Source of the DNA: JADGGV01 sp035715725 | Lineage (GTDB): Bacteria > Gemmatimonadota > Gemmatimonadetes > Longimicrobiales > RSA9 | DNA length: 23,993 bases | Assembly (NCBI GenBank): GCA_035715725.1 | Contig: DASTKT010000144.1 | Span: 1 to 23,993, forward strand | Direction of reading: 5' to 3' | In this document: one piece after another, positions 6,493 through 14,900 of the stretch | Numbering within the stretch: position 1 is the stretch's first letter | How the letters are laid out: each line of letters opens with the position of its first letter | The notes under the pieces: model-generated | The model's database searches: none | What the model saw: the letters and a program-made list of their open reading frames with translations, nothing else | Told to the model about the DNA's origin: nothing | Translations under genes and position numbers: made by a program

Positions 6493-7626
6493 ATGGTGCG
6501 CGAAACCCCCCGGTTCCACCTGGTCCTCACGGCGGCGCTGCCCCTGCTGCTGGGCGTGGCCGGCTGTGGGCCGAAGGCGGCCGAGAAGGCGAAGGGCAAC
6601 GCCGAGACGGCGCCGCAGGCCGTCGTGCTCGGCGCGCAGGACCTGGCCACGGCGCACCTGTCGGCGGCGGACGCCGGCGTGGTGGTGACCGGCTCGCTGC
6701 AGCCGGCGTGGATCGTCAGCGTGAAGGCGCAGGTGCCGGGGACGGTGCAGGGCGTCCGCGCCGACCGCGGCGTGGCGGTGCGGCGGGGCCAGGTGCTGGC
6801 GAGCATCCGCGCGGAGGGGATCCGCGGGCAGGCGGAGGGCGCCCGCGCGGCGGTCGCCGCGGCGGACGCGAGCCTGGCCGTGGCGCGCCAGCGGCTGGAG
6901 TCGGCGAAGACGCTGCGCGAGGCCGGCGCGATGTCGCAGATCGACTACCAGGCGGCGCAGGCCGGCTACGAGGCGGCGGTGGCGCAGGCGGTCGCGGCGC
7001 GGGCGCAGGCGGCGGGCGCGGTCGAGCAGGCGGGCCACGCCACGCTCGTCGCCCCGATCGATGGCGTTGTCGGCCAACGCAAGGTCGAGGAAGGCGAGGC
7101 CGTGAGCCCGGGGCAGGAGCTGTTCACGGTCGTGCGCTCGGACTGGCTCGAGCTGTCGGGGCAGGTGCCGGTGGACGAGGCGGCGCGGGTGCGGCGCGGG
7201 CAGCCCGTCGTCTTCACGCTGGACGCCTATCCGGGGCGCGAGTTCCGGGGCGAGGTGAACCGGATCGAGCCGATGGCGGACCCGCAGACGCGGCAGGTCG
7301 GCATCTACGTGCGGATGAAGAACCCGGGGACGCTGATCGGCGGCCAGTTCGCGGCGGGGCGGATCGTGGCCGGGCAGGCGGAGCAGGCCGTGGTCGTGCC
7401 GGAGACGGCGGTGCGGCGCGAGGGCCCGGCGTCGTACGTCCTGGTCGTGCAGGGCGACCAGGTGGCGCGCCGCGCGGTGCAGGTCGGCGCGGCGAACCCG
7501 GCCACCGGGATGGTGCCGGTCCGCTCGGGGCTGAAGGCGGGCGAGCGCGTGATCGTGACGCCGGCGGCCACGCTCCCCGAGGGGACGCGGGTGCAGGTCG
7601 GCGCGTCGAGTGGCGGGGAGGGCTGA
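6493..7626 (+). CDS. RND efflux periplasmic adaptor (membrane fusion protein), lipoprotein
   Basis: The product has 377 residues from ATG 6493, chosen because GAGG lies 5 bases upstream and the result is a compact lipoprotein signal (Arg3/Arg7, hydrophobic core, LLLGVAGC with Cys25). An in-frame ATG at 6442 would add 17 residues before that signal and is the alternative; the gap after the TolC gene is then 4 rather than 55 bases. Domains in order: first lipoyl half around 72-105 (VKAQVPGTVQGVRADRGVAV, RRGQVLASI), an Ala-rich alpha-hairpin about 107-180, second lipoyl half (ATLVAPIDGVVGQRKVEEGE, then GQELFTVV), a beta-barrel (LELSGQVPVDEAARVRRGQP), and a membrane-proximal domain ending ...GLKAGERVIV. 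This is the AcrA/MexA/HlyD_D23 layout. It links the inner-membrane pump encoded next to the TolC channel. Confidence 0.92.
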   Translation: MVRETPRFHLVLTAALPLLLGVAGCGPKAAEKAKGNAETAPQAVVLGAQDLATAHLSAADAGVVVTGSLQPAWIVSVKAQVPGTVQGVRADRGVAVRRGQVLASIRAEGIRGQAEGARAAVAAADASLAVARQRLESAKTLREAGAMSQIDYQAAQAGYEAAVAQAVAARAQAAGAVEQAGHATLVAPIDGVVGQRKVEEGEAVSPGQELFTVVRSDWLELSGQVPVDEAARVRRGQPVVFTLDAYPGREFRGEVNRIEPMADPQTRQVGIYVRMKNPGTLIGGQFAAGRIVAGQAEQAVVVPETAVRREGPASYVLVVQGDQVARRAVQVGAANPATGMVPVRSGLKAGERVIVTPAATLPEGTRVQVGASSGGEG

Positions 7627-7627
7627 C

Positions 7628-10600
7628 ATGGCGGGCAACGGCGGCGGGCTGAGCGGGGTCGCGATCCGGCGCCCCGTCTTCACGACCATGGTGATGCTCG
7701 GGCTGGTCGTGCTCGGGATCTTCTCGTTCCGGCAGCTTCCGATCGACCAGTTCCCGAACGTCGACATCCCGGTCGTGACGGTGCAGACGGTCTATCCGGG
7801 CGCGAGCCCGGAGACGATCGAGCGCGAGGTGGCGCGGCGGCTGGAGGAGGCGTTCAACCCCGTCGAGGGGGTGAAGCGGATCACGTCGATCAGCCTGGAG
7901 GGCGTCTCGCAGGTCGTGGTCGAGTTCCAGCTCGGGCGCGACGTGGACCAGGCGGCGCAGGACCTGCGCTCGAAGCTGGATGGCATCCGCCGCGACCTGC
8001 CGGAGGACATCGACCCGCCGGTCGTGCAGAAGCTCGACCCGTCGGCGATCCCGGTCGTCTCGCTGGCGGTGTCGTCCGACCGCATGCCGATCCCGCAGCT
8101 CACGACGCTCGCCGACGAGACGATCCGGCGCCGGCTCGAGTCGGCGCAGGGCGTGGGCGAGGTCCGGCTGACGGGCGGGCTGAAGAAGGAGGTGCGCGTC
8201 TTCCTGCGCCCCGACCGGCTGCAGGCCGTCGGCGTCTCGGTGCCCGACGTGATGGCCGCGCTGCAGCGCCAGAACATGGAGGTCCCGGCCGGCCGCCTCG
8301 AGCACGGCGTGGCCGAGAAGCTCGTGCGCATCACCGGCCGCATCACGGACGCCCGCCAGTTCGGCGACGTCATCGTCGCCAACCGCGAGGGGCAGCCGAT
8401 CCGGGTGAAGGACGTGGCGCGCGTCGAGGAAGGCACGGAGGAGGAGCGCTCGCTCGCGCTCGTGAACGGCCGCCGCGCCGTCGCGCTCGACCTGCTCAAG
8501 GTCTCCGGCGCGAACACGGTCGATGTGGCGGACAACGTCAACGCGGCGATCGCGAAGCTGCGCCCCGAGCTGCCGCCCGGCGTCGAGCTCCAGGTCATCC
8601 GCGACAACTCCGTCTTCATCCGCCACTCGGTCGAGGACGTCGTCAACGAGCTGATCCTCGGCGCCGCGCTCACGATCTTCGTCGTCATGCTCTTCCTGAA
8701 CGACTGGAAGGCGACGGCGATCACGTCCATGGCGCTGCCGGTCTCCGTCATCAGCTCGTTCATCCTGATGCGCGCGCTCGGCTTCACGATGAACGTGCTC
8801 TCGCTGATGGCGCTCTCGCTCTCGATCGGGATCCTGATCGACGACGCGATCGTCGTCATCGAGAACATCGTTCGGCACCGCGAGGAGGGGCAGGACCACT
8901 TCACCGCGGCGGGGCGGGGCACGCGCGAGATCGTGCTCGCCGTCATGGCGACGACGTTCTCGATCGTGGCCGTGTTCGTCCCCGTCGCGTTCATGCGCGG
9001 CATCATCGGCCGCTTCTTCTTCCAGTTCGGGCTCACGGTGGCGTGGGCGGTGCTCGTCTCGCTCTTCGTCTCCTTCACGCTGACGCCGATGCTGTCGGCG
9101 TGGTGGGGCGTCGATCCGCACCATGGCGGCGGCGGCAACCTGCTGACGCGGCGGATCGCCGCGTTCAACCGCTGGTTCGACCGGCAGGCGCTGCGCTACC
9201 GCGGCGTGGTGGGGTGGGCGCTCGGCCACCGCAAGTCCACGCTGGCGGTGGCGGGCGCGGCGTTCGTCGGCGCCCTCGCGCTCTTCCCGCTGATCGGCGG
9301 CGGCTTCATGCCCGAGTCCGACGAGTCCGAGTTCTCCGTGACGTTCGAGACGCCGAAGGGCTCGAGCCTGGCCTACACGCGCGGGAAGGCCGAGCAGATC
9401 GCGACGGCGGTGCGCACGATCCCCGGCGTCGCATACACGTACACGACGATCGGCTCCGGCCCGACCGGCACGGTCACGAACGGCGAGATCTACGTGAAGC
9501 TCACGCCGTCGAAGGAGCGGCCCCGCTCGCAGCAGGAGATCATGGTGGCCACCCGCGCCCGCATCTCCCGCATCTTCGGCGCGAAGACCTCCGTGCTGCG
9601 CGCCGAGGCGCTCGGCGGCGCGCAGTCGCCGCTCCAGGTGCAGGTGCGCGGCCCCGACATCAACGAGCTGCAGCGCCTGGCCGACGCCGTCGCCGCCGAG
9701 ATGGAGAAGATCCCCGGCGTCGTGGACGTGAAGTCCTCCATGGGCGAGCGGCGTCCCGAGTTCCGCATCGACGTGAACCGCGACCGCGCCAACGAGGTCA
9801 ACCTCGACATCGGCCAGATCGCCGCGACCGTGCGCCCGTTCCTGGCGGGCCAGACCGCCACCCGCTGGGAGGATCCCACGGGCGAGGAGCGCGACGTCGT
9901 CGTCCAGGTCGCGCCCGAGCAGCGCGCGAACCCCGAGAACCTCGCCATCCTGCCGCTCGCCACCACGAAGCGCGCCGACAACGGCGCCGCGACCTACGTC
10001 CCGCTGGGCGAGGTCGCCCGCATCGAGGCCGGCACCGCGCCCTCCCAGATCGACCGGCAGGACCTCTCGCGCAACGCGACGGTCTCCGCCGCGACGACCC
10101 CCGAGCTCTCCATCGCCGAGGCGTCCGCCGCGATCCGCGAGCGCGTCGGCCGCATGAAGCTCCCCGCCGGCTACACGATCCGCCTCGGCGGCGAGACCGA
10201 GCAGTTCGAGGAGACGCTCGGCTACGTCGTCGAGTCGCTGCTCCTGGCCATCATCCTGATCTTCCTGATCCTGGCCTCGCAGTTCGAGAGCCTGACGCAG
10301 CCGTTCGCGATCATGCTCTCGCTCCCGCTCTCGCTGGTGGGCGTGCTGCTGGCGCTGCTGGTGACGGGCGACACCCTGAACATGATGTCCATGATCGGCG
10401 TCATCATGCTCATGGGCCTCGTCACGAAGAACGCGATCCTGCTCGTCGACAACGCCAACGAGCGGCGCGCGCGGGGAGTGGAGCGGACGACCGCCTTGAT
10501 CGAGGCCGGCGCCGTCCGCCTCCGCCCGATCATGATGACCACCGCCGCCATGGTCTTCGGCATGCTGCCGATCGCCCTCGCCCTCGGCGAGGGCGGCGGA

Positions 10601-10798
10601 TTCCGCGCGCCGATGGCGCGGGCCGTCATCGGCGGGCTGATCACGTCCACGATGCTCACGCTGGTCGTGATCCCGGTGGCGTACACCTACCTCGACGACA
10701 TCGGCGGGTGGTTCCGGCGGCGGCTGGTGTCGGAGGAGAAGGCGCGGGCGCTGAAGGAGGAGAGGGAGAGGGCGGAGGAGATGGTTTACGGGGATTGA
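7628..10798 (+). CDS. RND efflux pump inner-membrane permease (HAE type)
   Basis: The product has 1056 residues, full length for the AcrB/MexB/MdtC family; ATG 7628 follows the adaptor stop by one base with GGGGAGGG upstream. TM1 is at about 16-34, followed by the porter domain motif with VYPGASPETIEREV. The proton-relay residues are present: Asp405-Asp406 in TM4 (SIGILIDDAIVVIENIV) and Lys934 in TM10 (MGLVTKNAILLVDNAN). The double Asp in TM4 and the absence of heavy-metal-type residues place it in the hydrophobe/amphiphile (HAE) class rather than CusA/CzcA. The second half repeats the fold (porter loop about 560-850, TM7-12 about 540-560 and 870-1035). It exports unknown amphiphilic compounds using proton influx. 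The C-terminal tail is charged (EEKARALKEERERAEEM). It is the last gene of the operon; the palindromic repeat unit just beyond could act as terminator. Confidence 0.95.
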   Translation: MAGNGGGLSGVAIRRPVFTTMVMLGLVVLGIFSFRQLPIDQFPNVDIPVVTVQTVYPGASPETIEREVARRLEEAFNPVEGVKRITSISLEGVSQVVVEFQLGRDVDQAAQDLRSKLDGIRRDLPEDIDPPVVQKLDPSAIPVVSLAVSSDRMPIPQLTTLADETIRRRLESAQGVGEVRLTGGLKKEVRVFLRPDRLQAVGVSVPDVMAALQRQNMEVPAGRLEHGVAEKLVRITGRITDARQFGDVIVANREGQPIRVKDVARVEEGTEEERSLALVNGRRAVALDLLKVSGANTVDVADNVNAAIAKLRPELPPGVELQVIRDNSVFIRHSVEDVVNELILGAALTIFVVMLFLNDWKATAITSMALPVSVISSFILMRALGFTMNVLSLMALSLSIGILIDDAIVVIENIVRHREEGQDHFTAAGRGTREIVLAVMATTFSIVAVFVPVAFMRGIIGRFFFQFGLTVAWAVLVSLFVSFTLTPMLSAWWGVDPHHGGGGNLLTRRIAAFNRWFDRQALRYRGVVGWALGHRKSTLAVAGAAFVGALALFPLIGGGFMPESDESEFSVTFETPKGSSLAYTRGKAEQIATAVRTIPGVAYTYTTIGSGPTGTVTNGEIYVKLTPSKERPRSQQEIMVATRARISRIFGAKTSVLRAEALGGAQSPLQVQVRGPDINELQRLADAVAAEMEKIPGVVDVKSSMGERRPEFRIDVNRDRANEVNLDIGQIAATVRPFLAGQTATRWEDPTGEERDVVVQVAPEQRANPENLAILPLATTKRADNGAATYVPLGEVARIEAGTAPSQIDRQDLSRNATVSAATTPELSIAEASAAIRERVGRMKLPAGYTIRLGGETEQFEETLGYVVESLLLAIILIFLILASQFESLTQPFAIMLSLPLSLVGVLLALLVTGDTLNMMSMIGVIMLMGLVTKNAILLVDNANERRARGVERTTALIEAGAVRLRPIMMTTAAMVFGMLPIALALGEGGGFRAPMARAVIGGLITSTMLTLVVIPVAYTYLDDIGGWFRRRLVSEEKARALKEERERAEEMVYGD

Positions 10799-10820
10799 GG
10801 GGGGCGGGGGGCGGTGGGGG
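10799..10820 (+). other. G-run tract after the RND gene
   Basis: Directly after the RND stop codon the plus strand has runs of 6, 6, 2 and 5 G separated by single bases, a composition able to form a G-quadruplex. The outer flank of the other repeat unit (11671-11698) is C-rich on this strand, a rough mirror of it. Confidence 0.4.
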
Positions 10821-10826
10821 CAGTCG

Positions 10827-10985
10827 CCGCTTGCGCTTGCGCGCCCGCTTGCGCGCCCGGCTGTTGCGAGTGGGTGAGCGGGCGAGTGGAGGAGCGGGCG
10901 ATCGTGTTTCCCCCACTCTCCCGCTCCGCCGCTCGCCCACTCCGAACCACAGCCGGGCGCGGGCGCGCAAGCGGGCGCGCAAGCG
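10827..10985. repeat. Palindromic repeat unit A flanking the four-helix-bundle gene
   Basis: This 159-base unit is itself a long imperfect palindrome. Its ends carry near-tandem copies of CGCTTGCGCGCC (left) and their complement (right), then GAGTGGGTGAGCGG inside the left arm pairs with CCGCTCGCCCACTC-like sequence in the right arm. The loop contains CGATCGTGTTTCC. Positions 10921-10985 are the exact reverse complement of 11516-11580 (65/65), and 10827-10863 of 11634-11670 (37/37). It lies between two convergent genes and may terminate both. Confidence 0.9.
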
Positions 10986-11000
10986 TGGAACTGCGACGCT

Positions 11001-11363
11001 TCAGGGGGCCTCCTCCGCTTTCAGAACCATCCGAGTCAACATCGCCACGATCCGATCCAGTAGCGCCACGCCGGCGTCGATGGCGTCGGGGGCGGCCAGG
11101 TCGTGCGCCGCCAGGATGTCGAGGATCGCGGCGCACTCGGAACCCGAGCGCCGGGCGATCCGGTAGAATCTGGCCTTCTCCGCCGAGCGGAACTCGCCCG
11201 ACCCTTCCGCCACATTGAGCACGATCGACGTGCTCGCGCGGTAGAGCTGGTCCGCGAGGTGACCCTCGCCCCGTGGCAGCGCCGCGATGATCGACCGGGC
11301 CGCGCCCACGAACTCGATTGCGAGCCGGTACGCATCGAGGCGGCGAAAATCGAAAGGCGACAT
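11001..11363 (-). CDS. Four-helix-bundle protein (IVP / 23S-rRNA-intervening-sequence S23 family)
   Basis: The product has 120 residues from ATG 11363, preceded by GGGAGAG at a spacing of about 7; the frame is open further upstream, but only through repeat sequence. Family landmarks: FRRLDAYRLAIEFV at the start (helix 1), LADQLYRASTSIVLNVAEGS (about 37-56, the characteristic Q-RA-SI--N-AEG stretch), EKARFYRIARRSGSECAAIL (about 62-81) and a fourth helix around 93-116. The length is typical for TIGR02436. Members were first seen in intervening sequences of 23S rRNA genes and are structural relatives of Avd, the accessory protein of diversity-generating retroelements; the cellular role is not established. 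The basic, nucleic-acid-friendly helical surface is known from the Avd relatives; here it is inferred. No rRNA or reverse transcriptase is in the window. The gene is bracketed by inverted palindromic units whose edges lie 15 bases after its stop and about 150 bases before its start, so gene and repeats look like one element. Confidence 0.88.
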   Translation of the reverse strand: MSPFDFRRLDAYRLAIEFVGAARSIIAALPRGEGHLADQLYRASTSIVLNVAEGSGEFRSAEKARFYRIARRSGSECAAILDILAAHDLAAPDAIDAGVALLDRIVAMLTRMVLKAEEAP

Positions 11364-11515
11364 CCCGGATCTCTCCCTCGACGGTCCCGCTCCAGCGCCA
11401 GTCTCGGCCGGCAAGGCCGCTCGACGGACGATCATACCCAAGGCCGCCGCCGCACTCCATGGTGGCTCCGGCCAACCCGATCCCTGCGGTTGTCCCGGTC
11501 CGGTGGACGGGTTTC

Positions 11516-11670
11516 CGCTTGCGCGCCCGCTTGCGCGCCCGCGCCCGGCTGTGGTTCGGAGTGGGCGAGCGGCGGAGCGGCAGAGCGCCGAATCGTCGTT
11601 TCCTCCACTCCCCCGCTCTCCCCCTCCGCCGACCAGCCGGGCGCGCAAGCGGGCGCGCAAGCGCAAGCGG
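11516..11670. repeat. Palindromic repeat unit B flanking the four-helix-bundle gene
   Basis: This 155-base partner of unit A is also a palindrome: 26 bases at its left end (from 11516) are complementary to its right end (11638 onward), built from two tandem CGCTTGCGCGCC-like 12-mers. The gene-facing 65 bases and outer 37 bases match unit A perfectly in inverted orientation. The middle 50-odd bases have diverged, and their ATCGTCGTTTCC core lines up with unit A in direct orientation. Confidence 0.9.
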
Positions 11671-11825
11671 GAACCGGCCCGCCCCCCACCCCCTGTCGTC
11701 CGTCCCCCCTTCCTGCGCGGCCGACCCTCCAATCTGCGAAATCGAAACTTTCCTGTCTGATCGGGTGATGGCGTGACGTTAATTATGTTGGCGGCACGAG
11801 GCCATTTTCCCGCCTGTCGTGGTCG

Positions 11826-11857
11826 TTTGTCCGTTTGGTAAAAAACGACTGTTTTTG
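11826..11857 (+). promoter_or_regulatory. Possible Bacteroidota-type promoter for the TonB receptor
   Basis: TTTG (11826-11829), 20 bases, then TGTTTTTG (11850-11857) resembles the TTTG/TAnnTTTG promoter of Bacteroidota with one mismatch. It lies in the only AT-rich patch, about 110 bases before the receptor start. An A5-N6-T5 inverted repeat overlaps it (11841-11856). Whether this organism uses such promoters is not known from the window. Confidence 0.25.
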
Positions 11858-11968
11858 AGCGCGCCGACGGTCGTGGTGCGGGAACCCGGGTCCGGGCGGG
11901 CGCTGGCCGGCGGGGCTCCGGCCGGGGTGGCCTCGTTCGGTCCCGATCACCTCGTCAGGGAGGAATCC

Positions 11969-14900
11969 ATGCTCGACCCGGTTCGAACGTCCGCGCCACG
12001 CGCCTTCCGCGCGCTGCTGCTGCTGGGCCTGCTGGCGGGGCCGGCGTACGCGCAGCAGACGACCGGGAAGGTGGATGGGCGGGTGGTGGACGCCGCCAGC
12101 GGGCAGCCGCTGGTGGGCGCGCAGGTGAGCATCGTGGGGAGCACGCTGGGCAACATCACGGACCGGAACGGCTACTTCTTCGTCAACAACGTGCCGGCGG
12201 GGCTGCACAGCGTGCAGGCGCAGTACATCGGGTACCGGCCCGTGACGGTGGCGAACCAGCGGGTGCTGGCGGGTCAGACGACGACGCTGACGTTCCAGCT
12301 CCCGCAGGAGGCGGTGGCGCTGGAGGCGATCACGGTGCAGGGGGAGTCGAACCCGCTGGTGCCGCGGGACCAGACGTCGTCGAAGGCGGTGACGACGGGC
12401 GACGTGGTGGACGCGATCCCGGTGGAGAACGTGCGCGCGGTGGTCGCGCTGCAGCCGGGGGTGGTGGAGACGGAGGACTTCCGCGGGCAGGTGATCCGCG
12501 GCGGGCGGCCGGGGGAGGCGTCCGTGTACCTGGACGGGATCCTGGTCCGGAACTTCAACGAGGGGAACCAGGGGCGGACGACGCTGCAGAACAACGCCGT
12601 GGAGGAGGTGGACGTGCTCCTCGGCGGGTTCGGCGCGGAGTACGGGCAGGCGCAGTCGGGAGTGATCAACCTGGTCTCGCGCGGGGGCAGCCTGAGGCCG
12701 ACGGGCGCGCTGACGTTCGAGACGGACGAGGTGACGCTCGGGAAGAGCTACGGCTACAACCGGCTGGAGGCGTCGGTCTCGGCGCCGCTGATCGGGGAGA
12801 AGCTGGGCTTCACGCTGGCGGGCACGGCGATCGGGCAGAAGGACTCGCGGCCGGTGTTCAGCCCCTCGGAGATCGGCGAGCTGAAGCTGGTCGATCCGAC
12901 GACGGGGCGGCTGCTCGCGAGCATCCCGGCGGGCGTGAACCGCTTCTTCCGCGAGACGGGGCAGCGCGACGCGTTCGTGAACGGCGCCGACACGGTGAGC
13001 CTGATCCACTACGACGAGATCACCGACCGGGTCGGCGACAAGCAGCCCTACGACAACGCCGACCAGTACAACCTCAACCTGACGTTCCGCGGCTCGCCGA
13101 CGAAGACGACGCGCTTCAGCGTGGGCGGCACGGTGCTGCGGAACCAGCAGCGGCTGTGGGGGACGTTCGGGCCGCTGTTCTTCTCGCGCCCGCAGTCCAT
13201 TCCGGGGCGGCGCACGAAGAGCTTCCTGTACCGCGCGGGGCTGGAGCAGATCCTCTTCCAGGGCGCGGACCGCGGAGCCACGCTGCGGCTGAACATCGGC
13301 TACGGGCAGGACGAGACCGCGCAGAGCATCCTGGGCGAGACGCTGGCGGACACCGCCGCGGTGCGGGACGACAAGATGTACCCGCTGTTCGGGAACTTCC
13401 TGGGCTTCACGTTCAAGGACTTCAAGTTCCCGTTCGAGAACCGGTACACGCTGGCGAAGTACCTCGAGCGGTACCGGCAGATGCAGGAGGACCCGTCGCT
13501 CAGCTATCTCGTCCCGTTCGAGACGCTGATCAACCCCGCCACGGGCGAGCCGTTCACGGAGTCCGAGGCGACGAACCTGTTCCAGAACCGCACGTCGCCC
13601 GACAACCCGTTCGGCATCTCCGACATCAGCACGGGCTACACCAGCTTCGCGTACCGCAAGGAGAAGACGCTCTCCTTCCGCGGCGACCTGGACTGGCAGG
13701 CCAACCGCTACAACCGCGTCGGGCTGGGTGCCGAGCTGTACCGGAAGGACATCGACAACCTGGGCAGCTCGAGCCTGTTCGCGAACGCCCAGACCTCGAT
13801 GAGCCTGTGGAACTCGTCGTTCCAGAACGCCTACACGGCCAAGCCGACGATCGGCGGCTTCTACGCGAAGGACCGGCTGGACCTGGGCGAGATCGTCATC
13901 GAGCTGGGCGCGCGCCTCGACATGTTCTCGAGCGACGTGAGCTACCCGACGATCCCCGGCTTCGTCCTCCCCGTCCGTGACGCGCAGACCGGCCAGACCA
14001 TCGAGCCGCAGTTCGAGAAGCAGAAGACGCAGTGGCTGCTGAGCCCGCGGCTCGGCGTGGCGTTCCCGGTCACGGACAACACGCAGTTCCGCCTCTCCTA
14101 CGGGCACTTCACGCAGGTGCCGGCGCTGAACTTCCTGTTCGGCGGCATCACGCAGGACCTCAACAAGACGAACCCGAACGCGATCTTCGGCCGGCCGATC
14201 AAGTTCGGCCGCACGATCGGCTACGAGTTCGGGATCACGCACTCGTTCGACCCGATGACGGTGCTCGACGTCTCCGGGTACGCCAGAGAGAAGCAGGGCG
14301 ACGTCGCGTTCCGCACGGGCGCCATCGACATCCCGGGGCGCGGCCAGACGACGGTCCGCTTCCTCACGAACGCGGACTTCGGCTACACGCGCGGGCTGGA
14401 CCTGCGGCTGAACCGCCGGCTCAGCAACGCGCTCGGGCTGCAGCTCAACTACAGCTACCTGACCGCGCAGAGCACGGGCTCCGACCCGGCCGAGTACCTG
14501 TCGACGATCGGCCGGCAGACCGACCCCGTGACCGGCGAGCCGGTGCCCGCGCCGCAGGCCACGTTCGCCACGGGCTTCGACCAGCGGCACAAGATCTCGG
14601 GCTCCGGCGTGCTCACCACGCCGAAGACGATCGCCGAGGGCAACGCGCTGCTGAACACGCTGCTGAAGGACATCAACGCGACGCTCGCGTTCCAGGCGAA
14701 CAGCGGCCTGCCGTACACGAAGAGCCGCACGCCCGGCGCGACGATCTCGATCCTCGGGCCCGACCCGGTCTACACGGAGCCGGTCAACTCCTCGCGGCTG
14801 CCGTGGACGTACGACCTGAGCGGCCGGCTCGGCCGCCAGATCTCGCTGCGCGGCAACAACCTGCTGTTCTACATCGACGGCCGGAACATCCTGAACACCA

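Larger units (their letters stand above)
11364..11968. other. Intergenic region: leader of the four-helix-bundle gene, repeat unit B and TonB-receptor upstream region
   Basis: No protein gene is supported in these 605 bases. 11364-11515 is the upstream region of the minus-strand gene, with a possible minus-strand -10 box (TATGAT, plus-strand ATCATA at 11431-11436) but no clear -35. 11516-11670 is repeat unit B. 11735-11860 is the most AT-rich patch of the window and should hold the promoter of the receptor gene. 11860-11968 is a GC-rich leader. Confidence 0.6.

Noticed and set aside
4352..10798. Heavy-metal efflux (Cus/Czc) system
   Set aside because: The pump has the Asp-Asp pair in TM4 and the TM10 Lys typical of the HAE class, and the adaptor lacks an evident metal-binding Met/His region.
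10827..11670. CRISPR array
   Set aside because: The repeated GCGCGCAAGC motifs are palindrome arms with no regular spacer-repeat pattern, and no cas gene is present.
11364..11732. N-terminal extension of the four-helix-bundle gene, and short frames inside the repeat units
   Set aside because: The extension is translated palindromic repeat sequence; the family begins at the ATG at 11363, which has its own ribosome site.
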